From positions 1,674,001 through 1,738,000 of the forward strand of contig CADCXA010000031.1 of the NCBI GenBank assembly GCA_902806565.1: a DNA stretch of 64,000 nt. Reading direction: 5' to 3'. Below the pieces are notes generated by a model, which saw nothing but the letters and a program-made list of their open reading frames with translations, did not search any database and was not told the DNA's origin. Positions 12,788 through 23,772 of the stretch are shown piece after piece. Made by a program: the position numbers and the translations under genes. How positions within the stretch are numbered: position 1 is the first letter of the stretch; every line of letters starts with the position of its first letter. The stretch is from Hypoxylon rubiginosum (lineage: Eukaryota > Ascomycota > Sordariomycetes > Xylariales > Hypoxylaceae).

Positions 12788-12949
12788 GACGCGTCGGCCC
12801 CGAGCAGACTGAAGGGACGAGCGGCTTTCCTCGCCTCGAAGAGGCCGGAGGCTGCGGCTGCGGCAGCTGCGAGCGTGACAGCCGAGGACATCGCAGCCCT
12901 GGCTGCCGGCGAGAAGCGCAAGAGAGACGTTCTAGATATCGGAAAATAA
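12788..12949 (+). other. In-frame coding-like extension after the taf12 TAG
   Basis: Directly after the TAG stop, the taf12 frame runs 53 sense codons to a TAA at 12947-12949. The composition is Ala/Lys/Arg/Glu-rich, with a seven-Ala run and a C-terminal AAGEKRKRDVLDIGK. Thirty-six of the 53 codons end in G or C. It could be a readthrough tail, a former C-terminus cut off by a recent nonsense change, or ordinary 3' UTR. No GT-AG pair of plausible size skips the TAG. Confidence 0.45.
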
Positions 12950-15061
12950 GCAAGCAGCACGTGCGGATTAATCGTGCATTTTCCCTTTCTCAACGGCGGC
13001 GTTCTGAGGTTTCGAGGAAAGGGATCTACATATAAGGGGCATGGTTAAGGAACGAAGGAAAGGGAAATCCGTCATTCTAGTTTGGCGTTGCGATGGTTTT
13101 ATTTTATTTTATTCCGACTACGATGGCATTCATAGTTTCGTGCTATATCACAGGCCCTAAAGATACCAAGATGAGAATCACAAGGTGGTATTCTAGATAG
13201 GGGAGAGATTGTGATCGCACGCCAATTAAATAGAGCGAATGAATTCGTATCAATCATATTTCTATAGGATTTCAGTGCTGTGATGCTTTACTACACTACA
13301 CCGTATGTGACATGAGAATAAGGGGTATTACTTTTGTGACATCGGTATACTATTTCGATGTCGTCACCTTTTTCGCTCGTGTTTATGTAAACCCTTATAT
13401 TCCTAACCTTGCTTGCCTTTGTACCTAGACATACCTTATGTAACGCGGAAGGGAACGCTTCTGAAGAATGAGTAATAGGAGGGTTACAAGTGGACAGGAC
13501 GCACGGCACCACCTATGCACGACATGTCCGTTCTTACTTACCGTATTGCAGAATAATCGGACAGTCCATCGGCGCAAAGCAAATTACCTGCCATCTCGCG
13601 CCGATGATGTACTTGGTCCGCTTACGGGCTTGCAGGTAAAAAGAGGTAGTTTCCTCTTCTTTTATTCGACATCTCTTTTGATGGCTGAAAGAATCGGAGG
13701 TGGACACCAACCGCCTGTCAAGCATGGCCAAGTGGCACACCGGGCCAATGGTTGGACGGCCGCATAAAGCAATGGGACTTCGAGACGTGGTCGAGCATAT
13801 TGAAGCGTTAGGTAGGTATGTATATGAATTTTTAGTTGTATCGTCGATGCGATGGGATTTGGCGATGACTGATACGACCATGCAGGAGTTGAAGTAGAGC
13901 CATAGAAACTTGCATTTTTAATGCCTCTCAATCTACATACCTTAGGTATGTAGGTATATAAATGTCGAGTGTTGGGTGTTGATTTTGGTAGAGTTTCGAT
14001 ATTTAATTTGTGCTGTTCGGTCTAGTTATCGTGATATCGTGCGGACGTCGCACGTCGAGGAATGCGGCGAAGAAATGGTCGTGTGGTATTTTTTCGAGGT
14101 GCAATTCGGTGGAAGCTCTGGGGTCTGGACAGGGACAGGCAGACAGCAGACAGGCGACAGGCAACCAATTCGCCAACGTCACTTATGGGTCCTTTCAATA
14201 AAAGGGCCCTAAGTCCAAAGTGGATGCCGGCATTAGCCTGTATCGAAGGTACTTGACGGGTGGTGGAGCGGATACGCTAAAGCACATGTACTCGCGGGTC
14301 CAAGCTTCGTACCGTCTCTTGGCGCTATGGCTTCTTTCGGAGCACATCTTCGAGCTTCCAGCTAGGCGTTGGACCCACTACGTTAGAGACCTAAATATGT
14401 AGAGACCTAAATAGCGGCCCAGGTGCTATGCGACCAAAATTACAGTTACCATTACAGGTGCTTTAGCGGGCTGTTTACCAGTTCGTTAGGGCACTTCAGG
14501 CGACAGAGTAGAGAGGAATCCCTCGCTTGCATCACTCTGATCCGTCGCTCACTTGCCTTGGCTGCCTTGTCAGCTTGCTTCTTGCTTCTTGCTTTGCTTT
14601 GAACTTGACTTGTGACTGCAACAACACCTTGCACCTTGCACATTGCACCTGAACAACCAAACGACTTCAAACCTTTTCCATTTTCCATATCTTCTTACTC
14701 TCTCCGTCTCCGTCTCCCATAAGCAATTCCACTCTTCAATCCAAGCGATCCCTCTTTTCCACATTACGTGTGTACTGATATTACACGCATTCACTTTTTC
14801 TCCTTTGTTTTATTTAGACACCCGGCTTGTGTTTTTCCCGGCTCTGCCAAACCGCACTCCAGCTTCTGCAGGGTCCGAACGTGAGAGCGCGCTCTTCGCG
14901 AAATCACCCGTCGATTTAGTAGCATCGTCATCATCCAACTCCAGCTCCGTCCACCCGGCCCAAAGTCGTCAACATCAACTAGTCGTCGAGTTAGCCAACC
15001 ATCCTCCATCATTAAATCAACACCTTTATCTCCATCTCCATTTTTTTCTTCCTCTGCCGAT
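12950..15061. other. Intergenic; promoter and 5' UTR of rpn3
   Basis: 2.1 kb without a supportable gene. The right end (about 14570-15060) is strongly CT-rich, with repeated CTTGC(TT) and CACCTTG motifs. This is typical of promoters and leaders of constitutive fungal genes. Confidence 0.5.
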
Positions 15062-16944
15062 ATGCCCGGGAAAACGCCTCATTCAAACGGGAAGGAGCCT
15101 GTCGAAAATGGTGTTAGGAACAACCAGGACGTCGACATGACCGATGAGAAGTCTTCGCTGAAGGGCAAGGGAAAGAAGGGCGTCAAGGAGGGTGAAGATA
15201 TGACCGTCGTCGTTCCAGTTTCCAAGACCACAAGACAGTCATCTCAACCGCCGCCACCCGATGCTGACGGAGACATTGCCATGGACCTCGATAAGCCCGA
15301 GGACCTGGAGGTCAAGGTCGATCCCGTCACCCAAGCCGTCGCAGGTATGTCAAATAGCATCATCAGAGTCTACTCGTGCATTTCATGATCTAACAATATT
15401 GCTGTCTTTTAGATATTAAGAGTAATTTTGCTCTCCTCGATCGCGCAGTAACCCTATTCGATGCCAGATTCACGTTAAGGGCCCTAAGATCCATCTCTTC
15501 TCTCCGGAAACGTCTCACTCCAGACATCCTCGCCCAGGTCGTTGCCGAGACATTTGCTCCCACGAGTCCATCCGCCAACGTTGCAAAGCAGATCCTGGCT
15601 GTTATCGGAAAGGAAAGTGTGCCTCTAGGTCGCCAACCCGCTACCGAGATGGAAATCGACAGCGAGCCGAAGGCGCCGGCTAAGAACGGTATCAAGAAGG
15701 AGATCAAGGAGGCTATCCCCGAGGTCGATATCTTCCTGTGCATCCTAGCCCAGGTGTACCTGTTTGATTCGAAGCAGTTCCAACGTGGCGCCGAGTTCTC
15801 CAAGTACCTATCAGAGCGCATTCACTCCCTAAACCGCCGGACTCTCGATTCGCTATCTGCAAAGGTCTATTTTTACTATTCTTTGTTCTGCGAGGAGCTT
15901 GCTCCGTTGCCCCCGTCTTCCCAGTCGCCTCTTGTCGCGATCCGCCCTACTCTGTTGGCGGCTCTCCGGACGGCCGTCCTGCGAAAGGATGTCGACATCC
16001 AGGCATCGGTCATCGTGCTACTCCTCCGAAACTATCTCTTGACGTCCCACATTTCTCAAGCCGATCTCCTCGTATCTCACACTCAGTTCCCCGAGAATGC
16101 CGCCAATAATCAGGTAGCGCGTTTCCTTTATTACCTAGGTCGAATTCGAGCAATTCAGCTGCGGTACACGGAGGCACATGAGCATTTGACGGCGGCTACG
16201 CGTAAAGCCCCGGCGAGCTCTTGCGCTCTCGGCTTTGCGCAGACGGCGACGAAGCTCTTGCTCGTCGTAGAACTGCTCATGGGCGATATTCCCGAGCGTG
16301 CTACTTTCCGCGTACCCAACATGGAACAAGCTCTCCACCCGTACTTCCTGCTCGTCCAGGCCGTACGAGTAGGCAACCTAGAGGATTTCGAGGTGACGAT
16401 CGCTGACCACGCCGACACCTTCCGCCGCGACGGCACATACTCGCTCATCCTGCGTCTACGCCAGAACGTCATCAAGACGGGTATCCGCATGATGAGCTTG
16501 AGCTACAGCCGCATCTCGCTCCGTGATATTTGTATCCGCCTGCACCTAGGCAGTGAAGAGAGCGCAGAGTACATCGTAGCCAAGGCGATCCGTGACGGAG
16601 TCATTGAGGCGACGCTAGACCGAGAACGAGGTTTCATGAAGAGCAAGGAAGTAGGCGACGTGTACGCCACCCGGGAACCCGGAGAGGCGTTCCACGACCG
16701 CATCAGAGCATGCCTAGCGCTACATGACGAGAGTGTGAAGGTTTGTGTTCTTTATCCCCCTCGGTTCGTGATCATATAGAGCTAACACCACATTTAACAG
16801 GCCATGCGCTTCCCGATGAACCAGCACCGGCTCGAGCTGAAGAATGCTCAAGAAGCACGCGAGCGAGAGCGCGAGATGGCGAAGGAGATACAAGATGGAG
16901 ACTTAGACGAAGACGACCTTGGTGGGGACTTCGAGGGCATGTAA
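15062..16944 (+). CDS. rpn3: 26S proteasome regulatory subunit Rpn3 (PSMD3)
   Basis: A 584-aa protein in three exons: 15062-15344, 15413-16740 and 16801-16944. The introns of 68 and 60 nt have CTAAC-type branch sites. An N-terminal charged, disordered leader (1-95) is followed by the helical repeats of Rpn3, including FLCILAQVYLFDSKQF and RFLYYLGRIRAIQLRYTEA. The PCI domain is at about 380-520 (YSRISLRDICIRLHLGS, then a winged-helix ARDGVIEATLDRE-like segment). The tail is acidic (DEDDLGGDFEGM) after FPMNQHR. Rpn3 is a scaffold subunit of the proteasome lid, acting in the nucleus and cytosol. All family landmarks are present and intact. Confidence 0.95.
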
Positions 16945-17652
16945 CATAATGGAACCAGTGTATTCTCAAATGGGAGGTTTCGTCGATGTGTTTTTTTCCT
17001 ACCCTGCCGGTCTATACCTATCTCTTAAGGCGATTAAGACGATAGGAAGGGATTACATCGGTGAAGCTTGTAGTCTGCGACGGGGTAAGTTTCATGGAAA
17101 GGTTGCATTACGGCATGCAGCTTCGACTTATAAACGTCATTCGGATAGCCCATTGTAATAGATACGGCAGCAGAGAGGAGAAGAAGAGACTCTTTTCAGT
17201 TTTTACCTTGACTTAGAGGGTCTACGGGAATGTGGTTTGACCCGATAGTAGACACTATAAGGTAGTTAAACAGCATGGCTTAGTCGCTAGCATAGACAGA
17301 CCGGCCTTCTTTCATGGCGTAATTAAGGATTCTGCTACAAACTAATACCAACTCTTGGCTTCGCTATTTCTAGTGTTATGGTAACATACTGGTTAACTTG
17401 AATAGCCACTTAGGTAAGGTAAGAAAGAGTTGACTGAATTAACCCCTTACGTAAGGTAAAAAGTGAAGCTTGGGTTATTAAGGGAATCACGTGTGAAGTG
17501 TGTTTGTACATAAACTATCTCAAGCTTCATTTTATCAAACTATTACGTAATCGTAGTTGAACTTGACACGAACCTTTGCTATTCTCAACAAACTGATTCT
17601 CCTTTGAAAAGTTCTATTCAACTTGACTTGGCCTGGTTCTCCAATTGATACA
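16945..17652. other. Intergenic between rpn3 and the MYST gene
   Basis: 0.7 kb holding the rpn3 3' end and the next promoter. TAAGGTAA-like direct repeats occur at about 17400-17460. No gene seen. Confidence 0.55.
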
Positions 17653-17694
17653 ATGAATTGGACTCTAACAATTCGAATCCCCCCGATCCAATAA
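17653..17694 (+). promoter_or_regulatory. 13-codon uORF overlapping the MYST start (TAATG)
   Basis: An ATG at 17653 opens a 13-codon reading frame ending in TAA at 17692-17694. The last A of that stop is the first A of the main ATG (17694-17696). If transcription starts upstream of 17653, the main protein would depend on leaky scanning or on termination followed by reinitiation. The transcript start is not known from sequence. Confidence 0.5.
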
Positions 17695-19744
17695 TGGCGA
17701 CTTTGAAGCGTAAGAGGCACACCGACCACGAGCCTGCGCCACAGCCACGCCGCGCGACAAGGCAGCATCCCACCGCTCCAGAGGAACACCAGCTCAGGAG
17801 TGGCCGTATACGCGCTCATACGATCGAGAAACCGACTATCGCACATATAGAGAGTATCGAAAAACGAGGCAGAAGAGGCGACGCGTCCAAGATTAAGACT
17901 ACAAGGAATACCGCGACAGATACAAATACCACTGCCTCGAGTAAAACCTTGAAGGAGAATGTACAGCCGCAGGACAATGGAAAGAAGGAGCAAAAAAGCA
18001 CGTCGGCCTCGTCGCTAAGAGCGAACAAAATCTCGTCGGCGACAGCGACAGCGACGACTACTACTAGGCGACCAGCTGCAAGTTCGCCGCCTCCTCAGAC
18101 ACGACTTATGCCGCCTAGCCACAAACCATCGCTACAACAGCAGACGCTCCGTCCCGCGCGTACTACACCCGCGAACAAGACGTCGACACCCAAGCGCCCC
18201 GCCTCGTCCCCCAGCAAACCGCCCATACCACCGGGCACGCCGCGCTCAGACCGCAACATCGATAAGGTCGTGTTGGGGAACATCTGCTTCAGGGCGTGGT
18301 ACCCGTCGTACTACGGAAAGGAGGTGCTGGGCGACGCGTCCGGGAACCAAGGCGCCAAGGACAAGGACGGCGGCGGGAAGCTAGCGGGAGGAGCAGGCAG
18401 GATCGGAGGCGGCAAGAGGGCCGGGCTCCCGCCGCCCGTGCTCGACCGCCTGTACGTGTGCCCCTGCTGCTTCAAGTACAGCAAGGAGCTCGTCGCGTGG
18501 TGGGAGCACGTGCGGTGCTGCGAGCGGCGCTTCGAGATGCCCGGCCGCAAGGTGTATACCCACCCGAAGGGCAAGAGGACCGTGCGACGGCTGGCGGCGG
18601 CGGCTGGTGCCGCGGGAGCGGAGACGGGCGAGAAAGGGAAGGGTAGGGGACGGAAGAAGAGTGACGCGAGTGCGCTTGCCCAGCCGGCTGCGGAAGATGT
18701 AGTCAAAGATGAGGGCGAGTGGAGCGTCTGGGAGGTCGACGGCGAGAAAAATAGGGTAAATTAACCTTTATTCCCTTCTAATACATCTTGACTTGATGCT
18801 AACTCCAGATTCTACAGCTGTTTTGTCAAAACCTTTCCCTATTCGCAAAACTCTTCCTTGACAACAAATCTGTCTTCTTCGACGTCACGGGTTTCAACTA
18901 CTTCCTCCTTGTGTACACACCCCGGCCTTCTAACACGCAGCCGCCTCCCTCTCTCGCAAGTAATCTGCCTCAGCCACCGGCACCAACAAGCAGTACCGAA
19001 CCCTCTCATCACCAACCGACACCGACATCTCTGCCGGAAGAAGAAGGAGCGCGGAGCAGCAGCAGGCCACAGGTGGTAGGCTTCTTCTCCAAGGAGAAGC
19101 TGTCGTGGGACAACAACAACCTGGCGTGCATCCTCGTCTTCCCGCCGTGGCAGCGCAAGGGCCTCGGCGCCCTGCTCATGGGCGTCTCGTACGAGATCTC
19201 GCGGCGCGAGGCCATCCTGGGCGGGCCCGAGAAGCCCATCTCGGAGCTGGGCCGCAGGGGGTACAAGCGCTTCTGGGCGGGCGAGATCGCGCGGTGGCTG
19301 CTGGGGCTCGAGGTGGGATTGGAAGCCGAAGCCGAAGCGGAGGACGGCGGCGAGACTTTGGTCAGCATCGACCAGTGCTCCCGCGCCACCTGGATCGTGC
19401 CCGAGGACTGCCTCGCCGTGCTCCGCGAGATGGGAGGCGTGGTCGAGGACGCGGGGCTCGGGCCCGCGGAGACATCGGACCACCCCGCCGACCCGGCCGA
19501 GCGAGAGAGCAGCATCGGCGCCGCCGCCGCCGCCGCGGGGCCCGAAGCAGTAACGGCAGCGGAGGTCGAGGCCGGTAGGAAAGAGGAGGTCCGGATGGTG
19601 CCGCGCGTCCGCGTCGACAAGGCGGCCGTGAGGCGCTGGGTCGAGGCGCACGGGATCGACCTCGCGCGGGCGTGCGACCCGGACGGGTTCGTGGAGGGGT
19701 ATGCTGTTAAGGGGGGCGAGGGGGAGGAGATGGATGAGGCGTAG
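17694..19744 (+). CDS. MYST-family histone acetyltransferase (Sas2-like)
   Basis: A 662-aa protein in two exons, 17694-18755 and 18818-19744. A basic, disordered N-terminus (1-190) has no chromo or PHD domain, which favours Sas2 over Esa1 or Sas3. The MYST domain starts with LGNICFRAWYPSYYGKEV. It includes a C2HC zinc finger at about 252-278 (CPCC, then HVRCC), WEVDGEKNR, the autoacetylated-Lys position (LFLDNKSVFFDV), the catalytic-Cys strand NNLACIL, the acetyl-CoA loop PPWQRKGLG and the general-base Glu in PEKPISELG. A Pro/Ser-rich insert of about 40 residues interrupts the catalytic domain after FNYFLLVYTP. The enzyme acetylates histone H4-type lysines in the nucleus. The intron could use AG at 18808 or 18817. 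The second fits the family spacing and lies a normal distance from the CTAAC branch. Confidence 0.9.
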
Positions 19745-21102
19745 GAGGGTGTGGATGAGGGTGGAGATGGGGAGTGGAGATGGTGATAGATAATGATACC
19801 CCTTTATTTTAGGTGCCTTTTTGCTTGAGATAGGTACGCAGCGTTTGCTTCATGGATTGATTGTTATTGGCATGGTATGATAGGTTATCTTGACACATCC
19901 AACTGGTCATGTCTGAGGTGGCTTGTTTAACCTTGGGGGCTAACAGGTACGTCTAAGCTGATGATGGGCGTGCTGTGATATTCTTCCTTAGAAATTCTGG
20001 AAATTCAACCTAATCCTAACAGCACTTGCATAATGAATAATGACTAAATACAGTTTAATTAAAATAGTCCCAATGCTGGTAAAGATAGCCAAACAACTCA
20101 TTTCATATAGGCAAGCCCCATAGTCTCTCATCCTCAGTTTCTAGGGCGTCCTCTAAAACGCCAACATGAGAGCTTTTGTACACAGTGTGGGTAGTTTGGC
20201 TAAGCTACATAATTATCCACATTGAGTTCTGCTCCCTTGATATGACCTGTCAGATAGCCCCGGGGTTAGACCAGCTTGACTCGGCTGCTCTATCACTTGG
20301 GGGCTCCGGCCCTCCTTCGAGGCAATGACTTGTGCAATGCCGTGAAATGGCTGCGCTTTCTTAGACTCGTTGAGCCATCGGTCAAGCACCCAATTACCAG
20401 TGTCGAGTTTCAGCCGGCTCTCGTCCTCTCGAGGAACCGGCACGGTCGACATCTCGTAAGGCTGCGCGAGAGCTATACCCTTGTCAATATCTTAGCGATA
20501 GTGCATCACTATTTACCTCCTGACATGGATGTATCCCGGAAGGTATGGTATTGTGGCTTACCGTCTCGTTTAGGACGCAGTTCCTGGAAAGCTCTTCACA
20601 GGTAGCTATCAATTTAATAGAGCAAACAGAATCATGATAAATGGTATTAAAATATTCGGTTGCTTGCTTCAACTACTCGAATTCATATCAAATAGCTCTA
20701 CGTTTCTAACATATTTATAACTTATTACCTTGGAGCCTTGTGTTGCTCCGTCATGGGCACAATCTTGTTCAGACTTTTTAAAACTTCGTAAATCTTTAAG
20801 AAACGACTGAGACTTTTCGCCAAGTCATACCATTGGTGGATTCCAAAAGCTCCCTGTTACTTCGCAATCTGTAAAACTTTTGATGTCTTTTAGAACTTTT
20901 GATGTCATCCAATAGGGGGGATGCGTGATCCAGCCACGGCATCTCAACAGTGCTTGGGTTTGCACACTGTATTGTCCGCGACCCCCTACTCCAAGCCTTC
21001 CAGCAGATTTAAAACACCTCCGCAAATATTCATCCTTTTGAAACTAGGTAATTGACGAATCTCAGACTATAGCTCAAGTACTCTCGCACGAGACCCGAAA
21101 GA
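19745..21102. other. Intergenic
   Basis: 1.36 kb. A minus-strand ATG-initiated ORF of 79 codons (20213-20452) has no recognisable feature and is not called. The remainder shows nothing. Confidence 0.45.
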
Positions 21103-22433
21103 ATGGCGAACAATGGATATGATGATCTCAATCCTCTCGATCTCGATCCTCTCTGGAACAATTTCGACCTACTCCCTTCACCTCAGCCAGACCAATTACT
21201 ATTGTTTAGCAGTAGTAACCTAGCCACTGAAGTCGAGACAAATGGTAGCCAACATCCATTCAGCACTGCTCCAGGCCACACGACAGGCCTCATCGGATTT
21301 GACGGATTTTGGGGTCAGAACGCTCTTCTTCCTAACGATACGCAATCATTCAGATTGTACACCCAGCAAGTAGGGGCCGAATCATCCATATCAGGCATGA
21401 CAGCAACACAGCCGGTTCCTAGCATACTTAATAGCTACGACTCCTCCCAGGAATTGGTATATCCTGATTCGGCGGCTCCTAATGGTAACGCCGTTTGGGG
21501 AGCTGAAGGAGCTACACTCAACGTGCAACCAAAACGCACCCGACGGCCGAGGTCAAAAGCTCCCCCACCATCGGATTGGTTAAAACACAAGACTTCTATG
21601 TGTGAGCTTTACCTAGCACAAGATAAAACCTTGGAAGAAACGAGGCAGATCATGGAAGATGACTACGCCTTCAGTGCCACGTAAGGCTGCTATATATGAA
21701 TGTGTGAAGATCCAATGACTAATCCCCACCGAGGCCCAATCTGTACAAACAGAAATTTCAAGAATGGCAATGGATGAAGAATATTCCACAACATTGGACG
21801 CCAGAGTTGGTCCGACTTGCAGATGACAGGCAACCCAAAGATACCGTGTTTCAACTTGGGCCCAGAAAGTGGACCGCTGCTGAAATAAGGAGGAAGAGGG
21901 AGAGAGCAAACCCCAATAACCAAAAAGGTATGGCATACTCGTATCCTCTTGGGGATTGGCTAATGCTACTAGTACATTCTCCTGTGCTTCCTTCTGGGTT
22001 GATAATAAGGACACCTTCACCCTCATCTCCACAACTCTCAGTTGGTATATCATCCCCTCGAAGGCAACCTCAAAGTTCGACTGTACAATTCTTTAACAAG
22101 CATCTCTCTGCGCGTCACATCGCCTTTCTCGGACTTTTGTTAGGAGCACGTGGGATCGTAATTCTCGCCATGCGCCGGATATCGGCAATCATGCAACTTG
22201 TTGAGCACACCTCATTACATGCTACCACAGCTGCAATTTGGGCTGAGGTGACTTCGTTAGAGGCTGTTCTCGATGCGTTGGAAGTTGATTCAAATACGTT
22301 GGAAGCTAATTTAAATACGTTGGAAGTTGTTCTAAATACGTTGATAGTTGATGTGTTAGATACGTTGGAAGGGTATTTAAATACGTATAAGGAAGATATG
22401 CCTTTTATAATGAAGCACCTGCTTAGGAGGTAG
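21103..22433 (+). CDS. Clr5-domain protein with C-terminal leucine heptads
   Basis: A 425-aa protein in two exons (21103-21680 and 21734-22433), with a 53-nt intron running GTAAGG to CCGAG. The splice joins DDYAFSAT to PNLYKQKFQEWQWMKN. With the preceding DWLKHKTSMCELYLAQDKTL this gives a complete Clr5 domain (about 165-222), a fungal N-terminal module often found in chromatin or nuclear proteins of unknown role. The N-terminus is acidic and Pro/Ser/Gln-rich. The C-terminus carries at least five 7-residue units built on L-E-x-x-L-N-T, probably a coiled coil. A 45-nt segment (21928-21972) has GTATGG and CTACTAG ends and a GGCTAAT branch-like site. Removing it would keep the frame, so it may be an optional intron. 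Confidence 0.72.
22255..22386 (+). repeat. 21-bp coding minisatellite (heptad repeats)
   Basis: Imperfect copies of a 21-bp unit built around AATACGTTGGAAGTTG. They encode tandem heptads such as LEANLNT and LEVVLNT at the C-terminus of the Clr5 protein. The third copy boundary carries a one-residue insertion. Confidence 0.75.
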
Positions 22434-23772
22434 TTAGTCACGCCAAAGACCTAAGTAGCTTGTCAGGAAAGGTGTGGTAATTTAAGAGGATTCTAGTAGG
22501 TACCTTTTACTTACCTCCTATCCTGTATGTCTCGTACGGATAATGAAAGCATCCATCACTATGCTTATCTCATTATCTACCTAGGTAGATATATATAAGT
22601 AAAAGTGCCATATAATCTAGCTTTTTTTTTTTTTTTTTTATTTTTTTTTTTTAATTTATAAACTTCTTATGTCTCCGCTCAATGTATTCCGAAAAGGTAG
22701 ACTCATATACATCGTTAGATGCCTAACGTACCTAAAATAAGAAACTTAATCTATATTCATACCTGCCTAGTACCTAGGTAGGTAGCTAGCTTAATTGCTT
22801 GGGCACGAGTATATAGGTACCAGGTAGGTACCTAAGATATATACCTAGGCTCCCACACACTGAGTTGCACATGTTAGCTACAATCATCACTAATGCTGGG
22901 CAAGTGCGAACACCCAGACCCCTCGAGCCGGCTGACCGTCGTGCGGTTCAAGCCCGTGCACGTCGTGCCTATGGACGGCGAGGCCACGTTTTACGGCCAT
23001 CGTCGACGCCTAGGCTTTGGGCGACCTGCCGCCTCGCTCGACCGTGGTCGACTTGGGCGGGCCCCATGGCGAGGCGACATGTCCGAAATTTCACTTGCAA
23101 GGTGAGAAATGGCCGACGAGTTCCAGGCTTTGGGATTTAGTAGCTATATAGAAAGGTATTTGAACCCAATTAATATATTTGAATATCCCAATGGACGGAC
23201 CTATGTGGTAATGACCAGGAGCTATTGTATATTAGAACTTCACGATGGGCGACGAATAATTGTCATCTCATGTCTCTTGACCTAACCCTCAAACCACCAT
23301 CACTCTATTAAGGGTTTCTAATTTTCAGTCAGACCAGGCTACATTTAACTAAAATATGTGCAGAGATGTGGTAGAGCGTAAGCTGGCCGTGACGGATATT
23401 GGTTTAAATTGGAAGAAAAGGAAGGGATGCAAAAAAAGAATAAGGAAATCCAAAACAGAGAAAAAAAATATATAGATGGCCCAATCCATGCATTCATTCA
23501 AGTAAATCCTCCTAGCTCCAATGCTCGCTCGCTTGCTTATTCGCTCTTATCCAAGAAAAGAAATTTGCCAGCCCAATGCAGTGTGAGGCGTATGTCAAGT
23601 AATCCGTTAAATGTCGTGATCGTCGTACTGTTTATCCAAACCTATCCTGCGGAATGCCACTTGGCTTCCGACAGGTGAAACCGAATAGGGAGGAAACGTT
23701 CTGTCGATTTTGCTACGGTGTAACCGTTATGCCTGTGTATATGCTTATGTAGTGAAAAGCGTTTGATAGCTC
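22434..23772. other. Intergenic with poly-T tract and GC-rich island
   Basis: A T-rich homopolymer tract lies at about 22622-22652. TACCTAGGTA-like palindromes cluster at 22570-22860. A GC-rich island at about 22890-23105 sits in AT-rich surroundings and runs into a 58-codon ATG ORF (23109-23285, +) with no recognised family. Gene content is uncertain here and I call none. Confidence 0.4.

Noticed and set aside
17658..17693. TTG at 17658 as the start of the MYST protein
   Set aside because: Non-ATG starts are unlikely in this context; the in-frame ATG at 17694 has a good context.
18839..19651. 270-codon minus-strand ORF opposite the MYST gene
   Set aside because: The sense strand encodes the conserved acetyltransferase domain; the antisense ORF results from high GC3.
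20213..20452. 79-codon ATG ORF on the minus strand
   Set aside because: No family feature, no neighbouring exon and no compositional support.
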